NCBI GenBank assembly: GCA_029289325.1
Contig: JARFTV010000012.1
Span: 26,920 to 90,919, forward strand
Direction: 5' to 3'
Length of the DNA stretch: 64,000 nt
Source: Alphaproteobacteria bacterium
GTDB lineage: Bacteria; Pseudomonadota; Alphaproteobacteria; Rhodobacterales; Rhodobacteraceae
Shown here: one piece after another, positions 9,067-18,831 of the stretch
Position numbering within the stretch: position 1 is the first letter of the stretch
Layout: each line of letters begins with the position of its first letter
Made by a program: the position numbers and the translations under genes
Notes under the pieces: model-generated
Told to the model about the DNA's origin: nothing
Databases searched by the model: none
What the model saw: the letters and a program-made list of their open reading frames with translations, nothing else

Positions 9067-9130
9067 ACCGCCGCAGGCTGTCAGCAGCAGCCCTTCCGCA
9101 GCGCCGGGGCCGATTACGTGTTGTGCGCGC

Positions 9131-9367
9131 TTAGCAGCCGTCCCGATCCGCCGCCGCGTCCGGGTCCGGCTGGCCGATCCCCCGGAAAATGAAACGGAAC
9201 GGCAGCGCCCAAAGGAAGCCAAGGATCACATAGACCCCCAGTTCCACCAGGATCGAGGGGCGCTCGAACAGGTCGATGACGTTGACGGCCACGACGACAT
9301 ATAGCGGCATCCCGACCAGCAGGATCATCAGCGCCCAGCGTTTCCGGGCCTTGTAGCTTAGCGCCAT
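9131..9367 (-). CDS. DUF2842 membrane protein
   Basis: A 78-aa protein with two transmembrane helices (about residues 11-31 and 43-62) and a polar tail. The pattern YKARKRWALMILLVGMPLY and ELGVYVILGFLWALPF is that of the small alphaproteobacterial DUF2842 family; function unknown. It lies 52 nt downstream of purA on the same strand. A small GC stem (CGCCCGC 9383-9389 / GCGGGCG 9395-9401) sits in the gap. Confidence 0.85.
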   Translation of the reverse strand: MALSYKARKRWALMILLVGMPLYVVVAVNVIDLFERPSILVELGVYVILGFLWALPFRFIFRGIGQPDPDAAADRDGC

Positions 9368-9419
9368 GCCTTCCCCCGTTCCCGCCCGCGAAGAGCGGGC
9401 GCAGCGACATGATGAGCCG

Positions 9420-10712
9420 TCAGTCCGCGAAGGGATCGGTCACCAGGATCGTGTCGTCCCGCTCGGGCGAGGTGGAAAGTAGCGCGACCGGGCACTGGAT
9501 CAACTCCTCGATCCGGCGGACATACTTGATCGCTGCGCCGGGCAGTTCGGCCCAGGAGCGCGCGCCGGCGGTGGTCTCGGACCAGCCTTCCATCTCTTCG
9601 TAGATCGGCTTGCAGCGCGCCTGTTCGTCGGCGGCGATCGGCAGATAATCCAGCCGCTCGCCGTCCAGATCATAGGCCACGCAGATCTTCAGCGTCTTGA
9701 ACCCGTCCAGCACGTCCAGCTTGGTCAGCGCGATGCCCGACACGCCCGAGGTGGCGCAGGTCTGCCGCACCAGCACCGCGTCGAACCAGCCGCAGCGCCG
9801 CTTGCGGCCCGTCACCGTGCCGAATTCATGCCCCCGCTCGCCCAGACGCTGGCCGTCCTCGTCATGCAGTTCGGCCGGGAACGGGCCTTCACCGACCCGC
9901 GTCGTATAGGCCTTCACGATCCCCAGAACGAAGTCGATGGCCGTCGGCCCCACCCCCGTCCCGGTCGCCGCCTGCCCCGCGATGGTGTTCGAGGAGGTCA
10001 CATAGGGATAGGTCCCGTAGTCGATATCCAGCAGCGAGCCCTGCGCACCTTCGAAGAGGATGCGCTTGCCCGCCCGCCGCGCCTCGTTCAGCACCTTCCA
10101 GACCGGGCCGGCATAGGGCTTCAGCTTCGGCGCGATCTCAAGGAGTTGCGCCTTCAGCGCCGCCGGGTCCACCGGCTCCAGCCCCAGCCCCGCCCGCAGG
10201 GCGTTGTGGTGGGTCAAGAGGCGGCCGATCCGCGTGTCCAGCGTCGCCGCATCGAAGAGGTCCGCGACACGGATCGCCCGGCGGCCTACCTTGTCCTCAT
10301 AGGCCGGGCCGATCCCGCGCCCCGTGGTCCCGATCTTCGCCACCGTGGTCTGGGCCTCGCGGCCCCGGTCCAGCTCGCCGTGGATCGGCAGGATCAGGCT
10401 GGCATTCTCGGCCAGCATCAGGTTCTCAGGCGTGATCTCCACCCCCTGCCCGCGCAGCTTCTCGATCTCGGCAACCAGATGCCAGGGGTCCACGACCACG
10501 CCATTGCCGATCACCGACAGCTTGCCGCCGCGCACGATGCCGCTGGGCAGAAGCGAGAGCTTGTAGACCGTCTCGCCGATCACCAGCGTATGGCCGGCGT
10601 TGTGCCCGCCCTGGAACCGCGCGATCACATCGGCGCGCTCGGACAGCCAGTCCACCAGCTTGCCCTTGCCTTCGTCGCCCCACTGGGCACCCACCACGAC
10701 GACGTTGGCCAT
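9420..10712 (-). CDS. purA: Adenylosuccinate synthetase
   Basis: Joins IMP and aspartate with GTP in the first committed step of AMP synthesis. The 430-aa product opens with the P-loop [16 protein letters not shown] and the substrate loop [10 protein letters not shown], and has [15 protein letters not shown] and [18 protein letters not shown], all diagnostic. ATG at 10712 is preferred over ATG at 10718: GGGGA lies 7 nt before the former but only 1 nt before the latter. Full length. The divergent VOC gene begins 170 nt away. Confidence 0.97.
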   Translation of the reverse strand: MANVVVVGAQWGDEGKGKLVDWLSERADVIARFQGGHNAGHTLVIGETVYKLSLLPSGIVRGGKLSVIGNGVVVDPWHLVAEIEKLRGQGVEITPENLMLAENASLILPIHGELDRGREAQTTVAKIGTTGRGIGPAYEDKVGRRAIRVADLFDAATLDTRIGRLLTHHNALRAGLGLEPVDPAALKAQLLEIAPKLKPYAGPVWKVLNEARRAGKRILFEGAQGSLLDIDYGTYPYVTSSNTIAGQAATGTGVGPTAIDFVLGIVKAYTTRVGEGPFPAELHDEDGQRLGERGHEFGTVTGRKRRCGWFDAVLVRQTCATSGVSGIALTKLDVLDGFKTLKICVAYDLDGERLDYLPIAADEQARCKPIYEEMEGWSETTAGARSWAELPGAAIKYVRRIEELIQCPVALLSTSPERDDTILVTDPFAD

Positions 10713-10881
10713 TCGCATTTCCCCGAGTCAGGATCAAACGAGGCGCGGTATAGCCAGAGCCGCGCGCCGGGGAAACCCTGCAAATCGCCGCGTTCGTGCC
10801 GGAACCATGCCTGAGGGCCAGCCCCTTCCCCCGATCTCCGCGCGAAGCTAGACAAAAGGCCACCACCGGACCCAGAGCCAG

Positions 10882-11268
10882 ATGACCGACACCTTCCTCT
10901 ACCTCACCCTCGGTACCAACGACCTCGCCCGCGCCGCCCGCTTCTACGACGCGGCCCTCGCCCCCCTTGGCCTGGCCCGCCGCACGACGCTGGAAACCGA
11001 GATCGGCTATGGCCATCCCGCCGATAGCCGCGCCCGGCTTTGGATCACGCTACCCTTCGACGGCAATCCGGCCAGTGTCGGCAATGGCTCCATGCCCGCG
11101 CTCGTCGCCGCCAGCTCCGAGGCTGTGCGCGCCTTCCATGCCGCCGCCCTCGCCCATGGCGGCAGTGACGAGGGTGCGCCCGGCCCGCGCCCCTATGGCC
11201 AGGGCTTCTATGCCGCCTATGTGCGCGACCCCGATGGCAACAAGCTCTCAGCCGTCCACCTCGCCTGA
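10882..11268 (+). CDS. VOC superfamily (glyoxalase/bleomycin-resistance-like) protein
   Basis: A 128-aa single-domain protein with the paired beta-alpha-beta-beta-beta modules of the vicinal oxygen chelate fold: TNDLARAARFYDAALAPLGL at the start and GFYAAYVRDPDGNKLSAVHL at the end. It belongs to the small group of GloA-like proteins of unassigned substrate; the metal ligand pattern is incomplete to the eye. It is an isolated gene, divergent from purA. Confidence 0.85.
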   Translation: MTDTFLYLTLGTNDLARAARFYDAALAPLGLARRTTLETEIGYGHPADSRARLWITLPFDGNPASVGNGSMPALVAASSEAVRAFHAAALAHGGSDEGAPGPRPYGQGFYAAYVRDPDGNKLSAVHLA

Positions 11269-11495
11269 CCGCGGCCATTCCTCGCTGCGCGGCCTGCCCC
11301 GCGAAAGGCTCCCCGGCGGCGTACCGGCACCGCCACCTGCCAGCCCTGCCGCGGCAGCGCCGTCCGAGCGGGGCTCGATGCCCCCAAGGACGGCACCCCG
11401 GCAAACCGACGCCCCCAAGGACCGCACCCGTCCACGAACCCTTGCGCGCCCGGCCCCTTCCGCCTAGATAGGCGCGTCAGTTGCCGGGAAGCTCC

Positions 11496-11888
11496 ATGGA
11501 AAACGTCGTCCTCACCATCCACCTGATCCTCGCGCTTCTTCTTATCGGCGTCGTGCTCCTGCAGCGCTCCGAGGGTGGCGGTCTTGGTATCGGCGGCGGT
11601 GGCGGCACGGTTTCGGCCCGGGGCGCGGCGACGGCGCTGACCAAGATGACCTGGATCCTCGCCGCGGCCTTCATCGTCACCTCGATCACGCTGACCATCC
11701 TTGCGACCCGCGGCCGTGACGGCGGCTCGGTCGTGGACCGCGTCGCGACCGAGGCTCCGGCCACGCCCGAGACCGCCCCCGCGACCCCCGGCCTGGGTGG
11801 TAACCTCCTGCCGCCGACCGCTGGCGATGCCCCGGTGACCCCGCCCCGCGCGGATGAGCCGGCGACCGCCCCGACCACAACGCCCTGA
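11496..11888 (+). CDS. secG: Preprotein translocase subunit SecG
   Basis: A 130-aa inner-membrane component of the SecYEG channel that assists protein export. It has two hydrophobic helices (about residues 3-20 and 52-72) flanking the conserved cytoplasmic loop LLQRSEGGGLGIGGGGG, then an Ala/Pro/Thr-rich tail typical of alphaproteobacterial SecG. GGGAAGCTCC precedes the ATG at 11496; the TTG at 11481 is less likely. secG directly before pyrG is the usual alphaproteobacterial order. Confidence 0.94.
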   Translation: MENVVLTIHLILALLLIGVVLLQRSEGGGLGIGGGGGTVSARGAATALTKMTWILAAAFIVTSITLTILATRGRDGGSVVDRVATEAPATPETAPATPGLGGNLLPPTAGDAPVTPPRADEPATAPTTTP

Positions 11889-12033
11889 TCCACAACTGCT
11901 TGGCCACCCTAGGCCAGGCCCCGCATGATCTAGCGGCAGGCGTTGCCTCCTGCCGTCGGAGTCGCTATACCTCAACTCCCGTGGTGCAGCGATTCCACCC
12001 ACCCGAATCGCGTTCGAAACACGGGGGCAGCCC

Positions 12034-13677
12034 ATGGCGCGCTATATCTTCATCACCGGTGGCGTCGTTTCGTCCCTGGGCAAGGGTCTGGCCTCTGCCG
12101 CCCTGGGCGCACTTCTGCAGGCCCGTGGCTACACGGTCCGGCTGCGCAAGCTCGATCCCTACCTGAACGTCGACCCCGGCACGATGTCGCCCTTCGAACA
12201 TGGCGAGGTCTTCGTGACCGATGACGGGGCCGAGACCGATCTCGATCTTGGCCACTATGAACGCTTCACCGGGGTGCACGCCCGAATGACCGACTCGATC
12301 TCCTCCGGCCGGATCTATTCCAACGTGCTGGAGAAGGAACGTCGCGGCGACTATCTGGGGAAAACTATCCAGGTCATCCCCCACGTCACCAACGAAATCA
12401 AGGACTTCCTGCGCATCGGGGACGATGAGGTCGATTTCATGCTGTGCGAGATCGGCGGCACCGTCGGCGATATCGAGGGCCTGCCCTTCTTCGAGGCGAT
12501 CCGCCAGTTCATCCACGAACGCCCGCGCGGCCAGTCGATCCTGATGCATCTGACGCTGCTGCCCTACCTCGCGGCCAGCGGCGAGTTGAAGACCAAGCCG
12601 ACCCAGCACAGCGTCAAGGAACTCCAGTCGATCGGCCTTGCCCCCGACGTCCTTGTCTGCCGCAGCGAGCATCCGATCCCCGACCGTGAGCGCGAGAAGA
12701 TCGCCCTGTTCTGCAACGTGCGGAAAGAGGCGGTGATCCCGGCCTATGACCTGAAAACCATCTACCAGGCCCCGCTGGCCTATCACGAGGCGGGTCTGGA
12801 CCAGGCGGTCCTTGACGCCTTCGGGATCACTCCGGCCCCGAAACCCAACCTTGCCCGCTGGGAAGATGTGATGGACCGCATCGCCCACCCGGAGGGCGAG
12901 GTGCGTATCGCCATCGTCGGCAAGTACACCCAGCTGGAAGACGCCTACAAATCCATCGCCGAGGCGCTGACCCACGGCGGGATGGCGAACCGCACCAAGG
13001 TCCGCGCCGAATGGATCGACGCCGAGATCTTCGAGCGTGAGGATCCCGCCCCGTGGCTGGAGAACTTCCACGCCATCCTCGTCCCCGGCGGCTTTGGCGA
13101 ACGCGGGACGGAAGGCAAGATCCGCGCCGCCACCTTCGCGCGGGAAAAGAAGATCCCCTATCTCGGCATCTGTCTGGGGATGCAGATGGCGGTGATCGAG
13201 GCCGCGCGGAACCTTGTCGGCCTCAAGGACGCCGGGTCCGAGGAATTCGACCACGAGAAGGGCGCCAAGCGGTTTACCCCCGTGGTCTACCATCTGAAGG
13301 AATGGGTCCAGGGCAACCACACCGTGCGGCGCAAGGCCGATGACGCCAAGGGCGGCACCATGCGGCTTGGGGCCTATACCGCGAACCTCAAGGACGGCTC
13401 GGCCGTGGCCCGCATCTACGGCACCAACACGATCGAAGAACGCCACCGTCACCGCTATGAGGTCGACATCCAGTATCGTGACCAGCTGGAGCACTGCGGG
13501 CTGATCTTCAGCGGCATGTCCCCCGACGGCCGCCTGCCCGAGATCGTCGAGGTCAAGGATCATCCCTGGTTCATCGGCGTCCAGTTCCACCCCGAGCTGA
13601 AGTCCAAACCCTTCGCGCCCCATCCGCTGTTCGCAGACTTCGTGCGCGCGGCGGTCGAGGTCTCGCGGCTGGTCTGA
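12034..13677 (+). CDS. pyrG: CTP synthase
   Basis: Aminates UTP to CTP with glutamine and ATP. The 547-aa enzyme has the synthetase domain with [20 protein letters not shown] at the N-terminus and GTVGDIEG, then the class I amidotransferase domain with nucleophile motif [13 protein letters not shown] and the HPE of [10 protein letters not shown]. Full length. It follows secG after 145 nt. The ribosome site is weak (GGGGGCAGCCC). Confidence 0.98.
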   Translation: MARYIFITGGVVSSLGKGLASAALGALLQARGYTVRLRKLDPYLNVDPGTMSPFEHGEVFVTDDGAETDLDLGHYERFTGVHARMTDSISSGRIYSNVLEKERRGDYLGKTIQVIPHVTNEIKDFLRIGDDEVDFMLCEIGGTVGDIEGLPFFEAIRQFIHERPRGQSILMHLTLLPYLAASGELKTKPTQHSVKELQSIGLAPDVLVCRSEHPIPDREREKIALFCNVRKEAVIPAYDLKTIYQAPLAYHEAGLDQAVLDAFGITPAPKPNLARWEDVMDRIAHPEGEVRIAIVGKYTQLEDAYKSIAEALTHGGMANRTKVRAEWIDAEIFEREDPAPWLENFHAILVPGGFGERGTEGKIRAATFAREKKIPYLGICLGMQMAVIEAARNLVGLKDAGSEEFDHEKGAKRFTPVVYHLKEWVQGNHTVRRKADDAKGGTMRLGAYTANLKDGSAVARIYGTNTIEERHRHRYEVDIQYRDQLEHCGLIFSGMSPDGRLPEIVEVKDHPWFIGVQFHPELKSKPFAPHPLFADFVRAAVEVSRLV

Positions 13678-14058
13678 TCCCGTCCGGGGCTCTGTGGCCT
13701 GCGGTTGAATGAGGCGACAACGGCTTGCCGTTCCTCGCAAGAACACGGCTTGCAGGACTCGGTCTGCGAGGTGCGGTTGACACCACCAAAGACCGAGAAC
13801 TGACGGTTTGACCATAGACGGGCCTCGACACCGTGCGTCTGGGCTGGACCATCCCGCTGGGCGGCAATGGCACCGAGGCGCCGCTGAACAGCGTGGTCGA
13901 CTCGATCTTCAACCCGCGCCACGGTGCGGTGAACACCGCCCTGACCGGCGCGTTCTGCTCGGGCGATCTTCAACGGACGGGCATTGGTTCAGCGGGGCGA
14001 TGTTGCACTTGGGCAGACCCCATCCCATAGTCGCCATGCCGCCGAACCGGAGCCCAGA
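13678..14058. other. 381-nt gap with a short coding-like fragment at 13824-13975
   Basis: No intact gene. From 13824 a stretch of about 50 codons on the plus strand reads LDTVRLGWTIPLGGNGTEAP and onward with the G/C third positions expected of a real gene, but it has no sensible start and loses its coding bias before the stop at 14030. It looks like a leftover gene fragment of unrecognised family. The remainder shows no repeat or RNA gene that I can name. Confidence 0.4.
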
Positions 14059-14907
14059 ATGCGCCTTTCTCTTGTCGTCATGGCTTACAAGCAAGAGGCG
14101 TTCATTCGCGAGACCGTGACGGCCGCGCTGGCCCAAGACCACTCCGACCTTGAAGTTGTCCTCAGCGACGACTGTTCGTCCGACGGCACCTTCAGCATCA
14201 TGTCCGAACTGGCCCAGAGCTATGCCGGACCGCACCGGATCGTCCTTAACCGCAACCCACAGAACCTGGGACTGATCGGCCATGTGAACCGGCTTTTTTC
14301 ATTCGTCACCTCCGACTGGCTGATCTACAATGCAGGGGATGACATTTCCGAACCGCACCGCGCCAGCACCATTGCCGAAGCGATCAGGCGCGACGATCCG
14401 CGTTATGTCTATTCCAACGTGACGGATATGGATGCCGCAGGCGTGGCGCTGGCAAAACAGCGGACCCGGACGCGGCCGGAGGCTTTGCAGCAGAAACCGC
14501 TGCCCGCACTGGCAAAGGCCATCTCCCACGCCTTGGGTGCCAGCAGCGCCTGGCACCGCGATCTTTTTGCCCGCTTCGGGCCGATCACCGAAACGACGGT
14601 ATTCGAGGACCAGGTCCTGATGTTCCGTGCGCGGTTGCTGGGGCGGGTGACCTATATCGACGAACGGTTGCTGCAGTATCGGCGGAACCTTGGCCTGTCC
14701 TTCCAGTCCAAGGAGGACCGGGTCAAGAAGCTGACCCAGGATCTCGCGATTATGCGGCAGCGGCGGGCGGATGTGCAGTCAGTCTGCCCAGACCGGCAGG
14801 ACATTCTCCGGGCAATTGCACAGAAGGAGGGCCGCCGCCAGCGCGAGATGGATGCCTTCCTCGCCGGTCGGGAGACAGGCCACCTGTCGGCCGAGGATGA
14901 CGAATAG
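14059..14907 (+). CDS. Family 2 glycosyltransferase
   Basis: A 282-aa GT-A fold enzyme. The N-terminus LSLVVMAYKQEAFIRETVTA leads into the nucleotide-binding LSDDCSSDGTF; NAGDDI takes the DxD position and a later FEDQVLMFRARLLG matches the ED-containing acceptor region. A basic C-terminal tail (residues about 215-282) follows. There is no membrane segment. No other polysaccharide genes are adjacent and the flanks are long and non-coding, so it looks like a solitary, possibly acquired gene. Donor and acceptor are unknown. Confidence 0.88.
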   Translation: MRLSLVVMAYKQEAFIRETVTAALAQDHSDLEVVLSDDCSSDGTFSIMSELAQSYAGPHRIVLNRNPQNLGLIGHVNRLFSFVTSDWLIYNAGDDISEPHRASTIAEAIRRDDPRYVYSNVTDMDAAGVALAKQRTRTRPEALQQKPLPALAKAISHALGASSAWHRDLFARFGPITETTVFEDQVLMFRARLLGRVTYIDERLLQYRRNLGLSFQSKEDRVKKLTQDLAIMRQRRADVQSVCPDRQDILRAIAQKEGRRQREMDAFLAGRETGHLSAEDDE

Positions 14908-15197
14908 CGAGATCCTGAAACATCCCCATGGCCATCGGCTTGACACCAAGCCACCTGCCACATTCGGCGCAACCGGGACGCAAGGGGAAGTCGAGGGCGA
15001 TACAGTGGATTTGCGCAGTCCGGTTCGCCCGCGGCGCCATCGACGGGACCGTAAGTACAAGGCCGATGACCAGCTCACGCCAGCTCTGCCGGGAGGCCCG
15101 AAGCATCCGCAGGCATTCGCCGGAGGACCTGCGCGAGTCCAGGGCTGCAAGGTCCGTTGCCGCTTTCCAAGCCGGGGCCGTCGGGTTAGGCAGGCCC
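14908..15197. other. 290-nt intergenic stretch
   Basis: No gene, tRNA or clear hairpin is supported here. Open frames through it lack codon bias. It separates the glycosyltransferase from rlmJ and presumably holds the rlmJ promoter. Confidence 0.5.
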
Positions 15198-15995
15198 ATG
15201 CTGTCGTATCAACATCTCTATCACGCCGGGAATCTGGCCGATGTCCACAAGCACGCCGTGCTGGCCTGGGTGCTGGATTACCTGACCCGCAAGGACAAGC
15301 CGCTCAGCTATATCGAGACCCATGCCGGGCGCGGTCTCTATGACCTGTCTGCCGATGAAGCGGTCAAGACCGGCGAGGCTGCGGCGGGGATCGCATTGGC
15401 CGAGCCGCTCTTCCCGAAGGACCACCCCTACCGCCAGCGGCTGGACGAGACCCGCGCCGCCCATGGGCCCGCGGCCTATCCAGGCTCGCCCCTGATCGCG
15501 GCGCTGGGGCTGCGCGAGTCCGACACGCTTCACCTGGCCGAGCTTCACCCCCAGGAATTCGCCCGGCTGGCCGAAACGGCAAAGCCCTGGGACGCGCATG
15601 TCTACCGCCGCGACGGGTTCGAGCTGGCGCTGGCGCTGACGCCCCCCACCCCGCGCCGGGGGCTGATGTTGATCGACCCCTCCTATGAGGTGAAGGCCGA
15701 TTACGAGGCGATCCCGCGCCATATGGCCAACATCCACCGCAAGTGGAATGTGGGGCTGCTGATCCTGTGGTATCCCCTGCTGAAAGGCGGCGCGCATGGG
15801 CCCATGCTGAAGGCGCTGGAGGCGGCTTTTCCCGAGGGCCTGCGCCATGAGGTCCGCTTCCCCCCGGCACGGGAGGGCCACCGGATGGAAGGCTCGGGCC
15901 TCTTCATCGTCAACCCGCCTTTCGGCCTGGCCGAAGAGCTGGCCGCGCTCACAACCCGGTTCACACGGCTTTCCAAGCCGGGCCACAGGCCCTAA
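15198..15995 (+). CDS. rlmJ: 23S rRNA (adenine(2030)-N6)-methyltransferase
   Basis: Methylates A2030 of 23S rRNA with S-adenosylmethionine. The 265-aa product begins with the family signature YQHLYHAGNLADVHKHAVLA. It has an AdoMet site in ETHAGRGLYDLS, a catalytic IDPSYEVKADYE and a C-terminal GSGLFIVNPPF. Length matches the family (about 280 aa). ATG 15198 is the only start giving this N-terminus. It is followed after 9 nt by the terB-like gene. Confidence 0.95.
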   Translation: MLSYQHLYHAGNLADVHKHAVLAWVLDYLTRKDKPLSYIETHAGRGLYDLSADEAVKTGEAAAGIALAEPLFPKDHPYRQRLDETRAAHGPAAYPGSPLIAALGLRESDTLHLAELHPQEFARLAETAKPWDAHVYRRDGFELALALTPPTPRRGLMLIDPSYEVKADYEAIPRHMANIHRKWNVGLLILWYPLLKGGAHGPMLKALEAAFPEGLRHEVRFPPAREGHRMEGSGLFIVNPPFGLAEELAALTTRFTRLSKPGHRP

Positions 15996-16004
15996 GTTCG
16001 CCCG

Positions 16005-16448
16005 ATGATCGACCTTCTTCGCAAGCTCCTCGCCCCCGAACCCACCCGCCTGCCGGAACCTGACGCGCGGCTGGCGCTGGCCACCCTGCTGGTCCGCATC
16101 GCCCGCACGGACGGGCTCTATTCCGCCGAAGAGGTGGAGCGGATCGACCGCACGTTGGCCCAGTACCACGGCCTTGGCCCGTTCGAGGCGGCCAAGCTGC
16201 GGACCGAGGCCGAGGATCTGGAGCGCCAGGCCCCCGACACCGTCCGCTTCACCCGCGCGCTCAAATCGGCGATTGCGCTGGAAGACCGGGCCGACCTGAT
16301 GGCCGCGCTGTGGTCGGTGGCGCTGGCCGACGGGGTTCGCGATGCCGAGGAGGACCGGCTTCTGAGACTGGTGGCAAGCCTGCTGGGCCTGACGGATGTG
16401 GAATCGGCGCAGGCCCGGCAACGGGCGGAACGGCGGGAAGCGCAATGA
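16005..16448 (+). CDS. TerB-family tellurite resistance/co-chaperone-like protein
   Basis: A 147-aa all-helical protein of the TerB fold. It has two acidic repeats, LVRIARTDGLYSAEEVERID and SVALADGVRDAEEDRLLRLV, that match the paired metal-binding motifs of the family. TerB domains occur in tellurite operons but also widely in proteins of unrelated or unknown role. The stop overlaps the ATG of the next gene (ATGA), so the two are translationally coupled. No other ter genes are adjacent. Confidence 0.85.
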   Translation: MIDLLRKLLAPEPTRLPEPDARLALATLLVRIARTDGLYSAEEVERIDRTLAQYHGLGPFEAAKLRTEAEDLERQAPDTVRFTRALKSAIALEDRADLMAALWSVALADGVRDAEEDRLLRLVASLLGLTDVESAQARQRAERREAQ

Positions 16449-17212
16449 TCGCCAGCCTGGGGATGTATGACTTCGGGGCCGCCCAGGCCGCGAACGACCG
16501 GCTTTGGGACCTGATCCGCGACGGGCTGCGCTTGCGCGGGATCGCGGCGCCCGAGGCGCTGACGCGGGGCGAGCACGCCTATTGGGACGCCTGGCAGTCG
16601 CCCGACCTGGTGCTGTCGCAAACCTGTGGCTACCCGTTTCGCGCCCGGCTGCACGACCGCGTCGCCTATGTCGGCACCCCCGACTATGGGGTGGAGGGCT
16701 GTGCGCCCGGCCATTACCGTTCGGTCTTCATTGCCCGCGCCGATGATCCCCGCGACCGGCTGCTAGAGTTCGACGGCGCCCCCTTCGCCTTCAACGAGGA
16801 CCTGTCGCAATCCGGCTGGGCCGCGCCGCAGATCCATGCCGCCCGGCTGGGCCTGACGCTGCGGCCCGTCCTCCGGTCGGGCGGGCACCGTCTGTCCGCC
16901 CAGGCCGTGGCCGAGGGTCGCGCCGATATTGCCGCGCTGGATGCGGTCACCTGGCGGCTGATGCAGGGCGAGGCGGTGGCCGCCCGTCTGAAGGTCGTTG
17001 GCCTCACCGACCCCACCCCCGGCCTGCCGCTGATTGCCGCCTCGGACGCCGACATAGAGGCCACCTTCGCCGCCGTGGCCGAGGCGATCGCCACGCTGGA
17101 CGCCGAAAGCCGGGGCGTCCTTGGCCTGAAGGCCCTCGTCCGCATCCCGCTGGCCGATTACCTTGCCGTGCCCAATCCCCCCTCACCGCCGTCGCTTCAC
17201 CCGGCGGACTGA
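16445..17212 (+). CDS. PhnD-like phosphate/phosphonate-type binding protein without signal peptide
   Basis: A 255-aa protein of the PhnD/SsuA-like periplasmic binding class. It opens with IASLGMYDF, has SQTCGYPF and YVGTPDYGVEGCAPGHYRS in the first lobe, and GRADIAALDAVTWRLM, the usual GxxDxxxxD segment, in the second. It has no N-terminal signal peptide and no transporter genes next to it, so it is either cytoplasmic or exported by another route. It overlaps the terB-like stop by 4 nt. Confidence 0.8.
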   Translation: MIASLGMYDFGAAQAANDRLWDLIRDGLRLRGIAAPEALTRGEHAYWDAWQSPDLVLSQTCGYPFRARLHDRVAYVGTPDYGVEGCAPGHYRSVFIARADDPRDRLLEFDGAPFAFNEDLSQSGWAAPQIHAARLGLTLRPVLRSGGHRLSAQAVAEGRADIAALDAVTWRLMQGEAVAARLKVVGLTDPTPGLPLIAASDADIEATFAAVAEAIATLDAESRGVLGLKALVRIPLADYLAVPNPPSPPSLHPAD

Positions 17213-17295
17213 CCAGATCGCCGCGTTCCAGTGCAAAAACTGGGCAAATCCACGTTGCAATGACGCGGAATCCCTGACCTACTCTGCCGGATCAA

Positions 17296-18096
17296 ATGTC
17301 CCAAGTCCCGAACAAGATGCCTGACGCAGCCGACACTCCGGTCATCGAAATCCACGATCTGCACAAGAGCTATGGCCCGCTCGAGGTGCTGAAGGGCGTC
17401 GACCTTACCGCCAAGCGCGGCCATGTCGTGTCGCTGATCGGCTCCTCGGGGTCGGGCAAGTCCACGCTTCTGCGGTGCTGCAACCTGCTGGAGGACAGCC
17501 AGCAGGGCGAGATCCGTTTCGAGGGCGAGGCGGTGCGCTGGCGCGGCGCGGGTCTGGACCGCCACCCCGCCGACCGGGCGCAGGTCACCCGCATCCGCAC
17601 CAACCTGTCGATGGTGTTCCAGCAGTTCAATCTCTGGTCGCATCTGACGATCCTGCAGAACGTGATGGAGGCCCCGGTCACGGTGCTGAGACGCGACCCC
17701 AAGGAGGTTGAGGCGAAGGCGCGCGAATATCTGGCCAAGGTGGGCATCGCCGACAAGGCCAACGCCTGGCCGGCGCAACTGTCGGGCGGCCAGCAGCAAC
17801 GCGCCGCCATTGCACGGGCGCTGTGCATGGAACCCAGGGCGCTTCTCTTCGACGAGCCGACCTCGGCCCTGGACCCGGAGCTGGAACAGGAGGTGGTCAA
17901 GGTCATCAAGGCATTGGCCGACGAAGGCCGGACCATGATCCTTGTGACCCATGACATGAAACTTGCCGCCGATTGCTCGGACCATGTCATCTTTCTGCAC
18001 AAGGGCCTGATCGAGGAAGAGGGTCCGCCCGCCGAGCTTTTCGGCAATCCGCAAAGCTCGCGCCTGCGCGGGTTTCTCTCGGCCACGGCGGGCTGA
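17296..18096 (+). CDS. ABC transporter ATPase, histidine/arginine (HisP/ArtP) type
   Basis: The energy-coupling subunit of a polar amino acid importer. The 266-aa protein has Walker A GSSGSGKST, the Q-loop MVFQQFNLWSHLT, the signature LSGGQQQRAAIARAL, Walker B ALLFDEPTSALDPE and the switch histidine in VTHDM. The NLWSHLTILQNVMEAP and GNPQSSRLRGFL segments are those of the HisP subgroup. Its stop overlaps the start of the first binding-protein gene (TGATG), beginning a five-gene transport operon. Confidence 0.95.
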   Translation: MSQVPNKMPDAADTPVIEIHDLHKSYGPLEVLKGVDLTAKRGHVVSLIGSSGSGKSTLLRCCNLLEDSQQGEIRFEGEAVRWRGAGLDRHPADRAQVTRIRTNLSMVFQQFNLWSHLTILQNVMEAPVTVLRRDPKEVEAKAREYLAKVGIADKANAWPAQLSGGQQQRAAIARALCMEPRALLFDEPTSALDPELEQEVVKVIKALADEGRTMILVTHDMKLAADCSDHVIFLHKGLIEEEGPPAELFGNPQSSRLRGFLSATAG

Positions 18097-18800
18097 TGGC
18101 CTGTGCCGGCACCATCGCGGGGGCAATGGCCGGGCTGATCCTGGCCTCGGCTCAGCCTGTTGTTGTCGGCACCGCGGCGCCCTTTCCCGATTATATCGAC
18201 CTTGACGCCGAGGGTGAGGTCATCGGCTATGAACGCGACCTGATGGACGAGGTCTGCGCCCGCGCCACGCTTGACTGCCGCTGGCGGCTCGCGAACTTCG
18301 ACGAGCTGATTCCCGGCGTCATGTCAGGCCAGTTCGACGTGGTCCTCGGCGGCATGGCCGTGACCGAAGAACGTCGCGCGCTAGTGGCCTTTACCCAAAG
18401 CTATTACACCACCGACCCCGAGGAATGGTATATCGGCCGCCCCGGCGCGCCGGAACCCGACCAGGCGCTGACCGCCGTCCAGTCCGGCACGATGCACGAG
18501 GCGCATCTGCGCCAGCTGGACCGCCGGCACCTGTCCTTCCAGACCGAGCCCGAGGTTCTGACGGCTCTGGCCGAGGGGCGCGTCGACCTTGCGCTCGGGC
18601 CGTTCAAGACGCGCGGCGCGGTGCAGGACTTTTTGGCCGCAAACGGAATTGACGCGCTTTATCCGGAACTGATCCCGGATGACGGCGTCGCCATGGCAGT
18701 CTGCAAGGGCAATCCGCTGCTTGACAGGCTGGACGCGGCGCTGGATGCCATGCGCCAGGACGGCGCGCTCGCTGCCATTGAATCCCGCTGGTTCCAGTGA
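18096..18800 (+). CDS. Family 3 extracellular solute-binding protein (first of two)
   Basis: A 234-aa periplasmic amino-acid-type binding protein. The N-terminal hydrophobic segment (about residues 4-18, possible cleavage after ASA) is a short signal peptide. Core motifs are GEVIGYERDLMDEVCARA, GQFDVVLGGMAVTEERRALV and the C-terminal DGALAAIESRWFQ. The start overlaps the ATPase stop. A second paralogous binding protein follows after 31 nt, so the transporter may have two specificities. Confidence 0.88.
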   Translation: MACAGTIAGAMAGLILASAQPVVVGTAAPFPDYIDLDAEGEVIGYERDLMDEVCARATLDCRWRLANFDELIPGVMSGQFDVVLGGMAVTEERRALVAFTQSYYTTDPEEWYIGRPGAPEPDQALTAVQSGTMHEAHLRQLDRRHLSFQTEPEVLTALAEGRVDLALGPFKTRGAVQDFLAANGIDALYPELIPDDGVAMAVCKGNPLLDRLDAALDAMRQDGALAAIESRWFQ

Positions 18801-18831
18801 ACCGGCCAACCATCCGACAAGGAGACCAAGG

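Noticed and set aside
11965..13815. A 616-codon open frame on the minus strand
   Set aside because: Antisense to pyrG, whose motifs are unambiguous.
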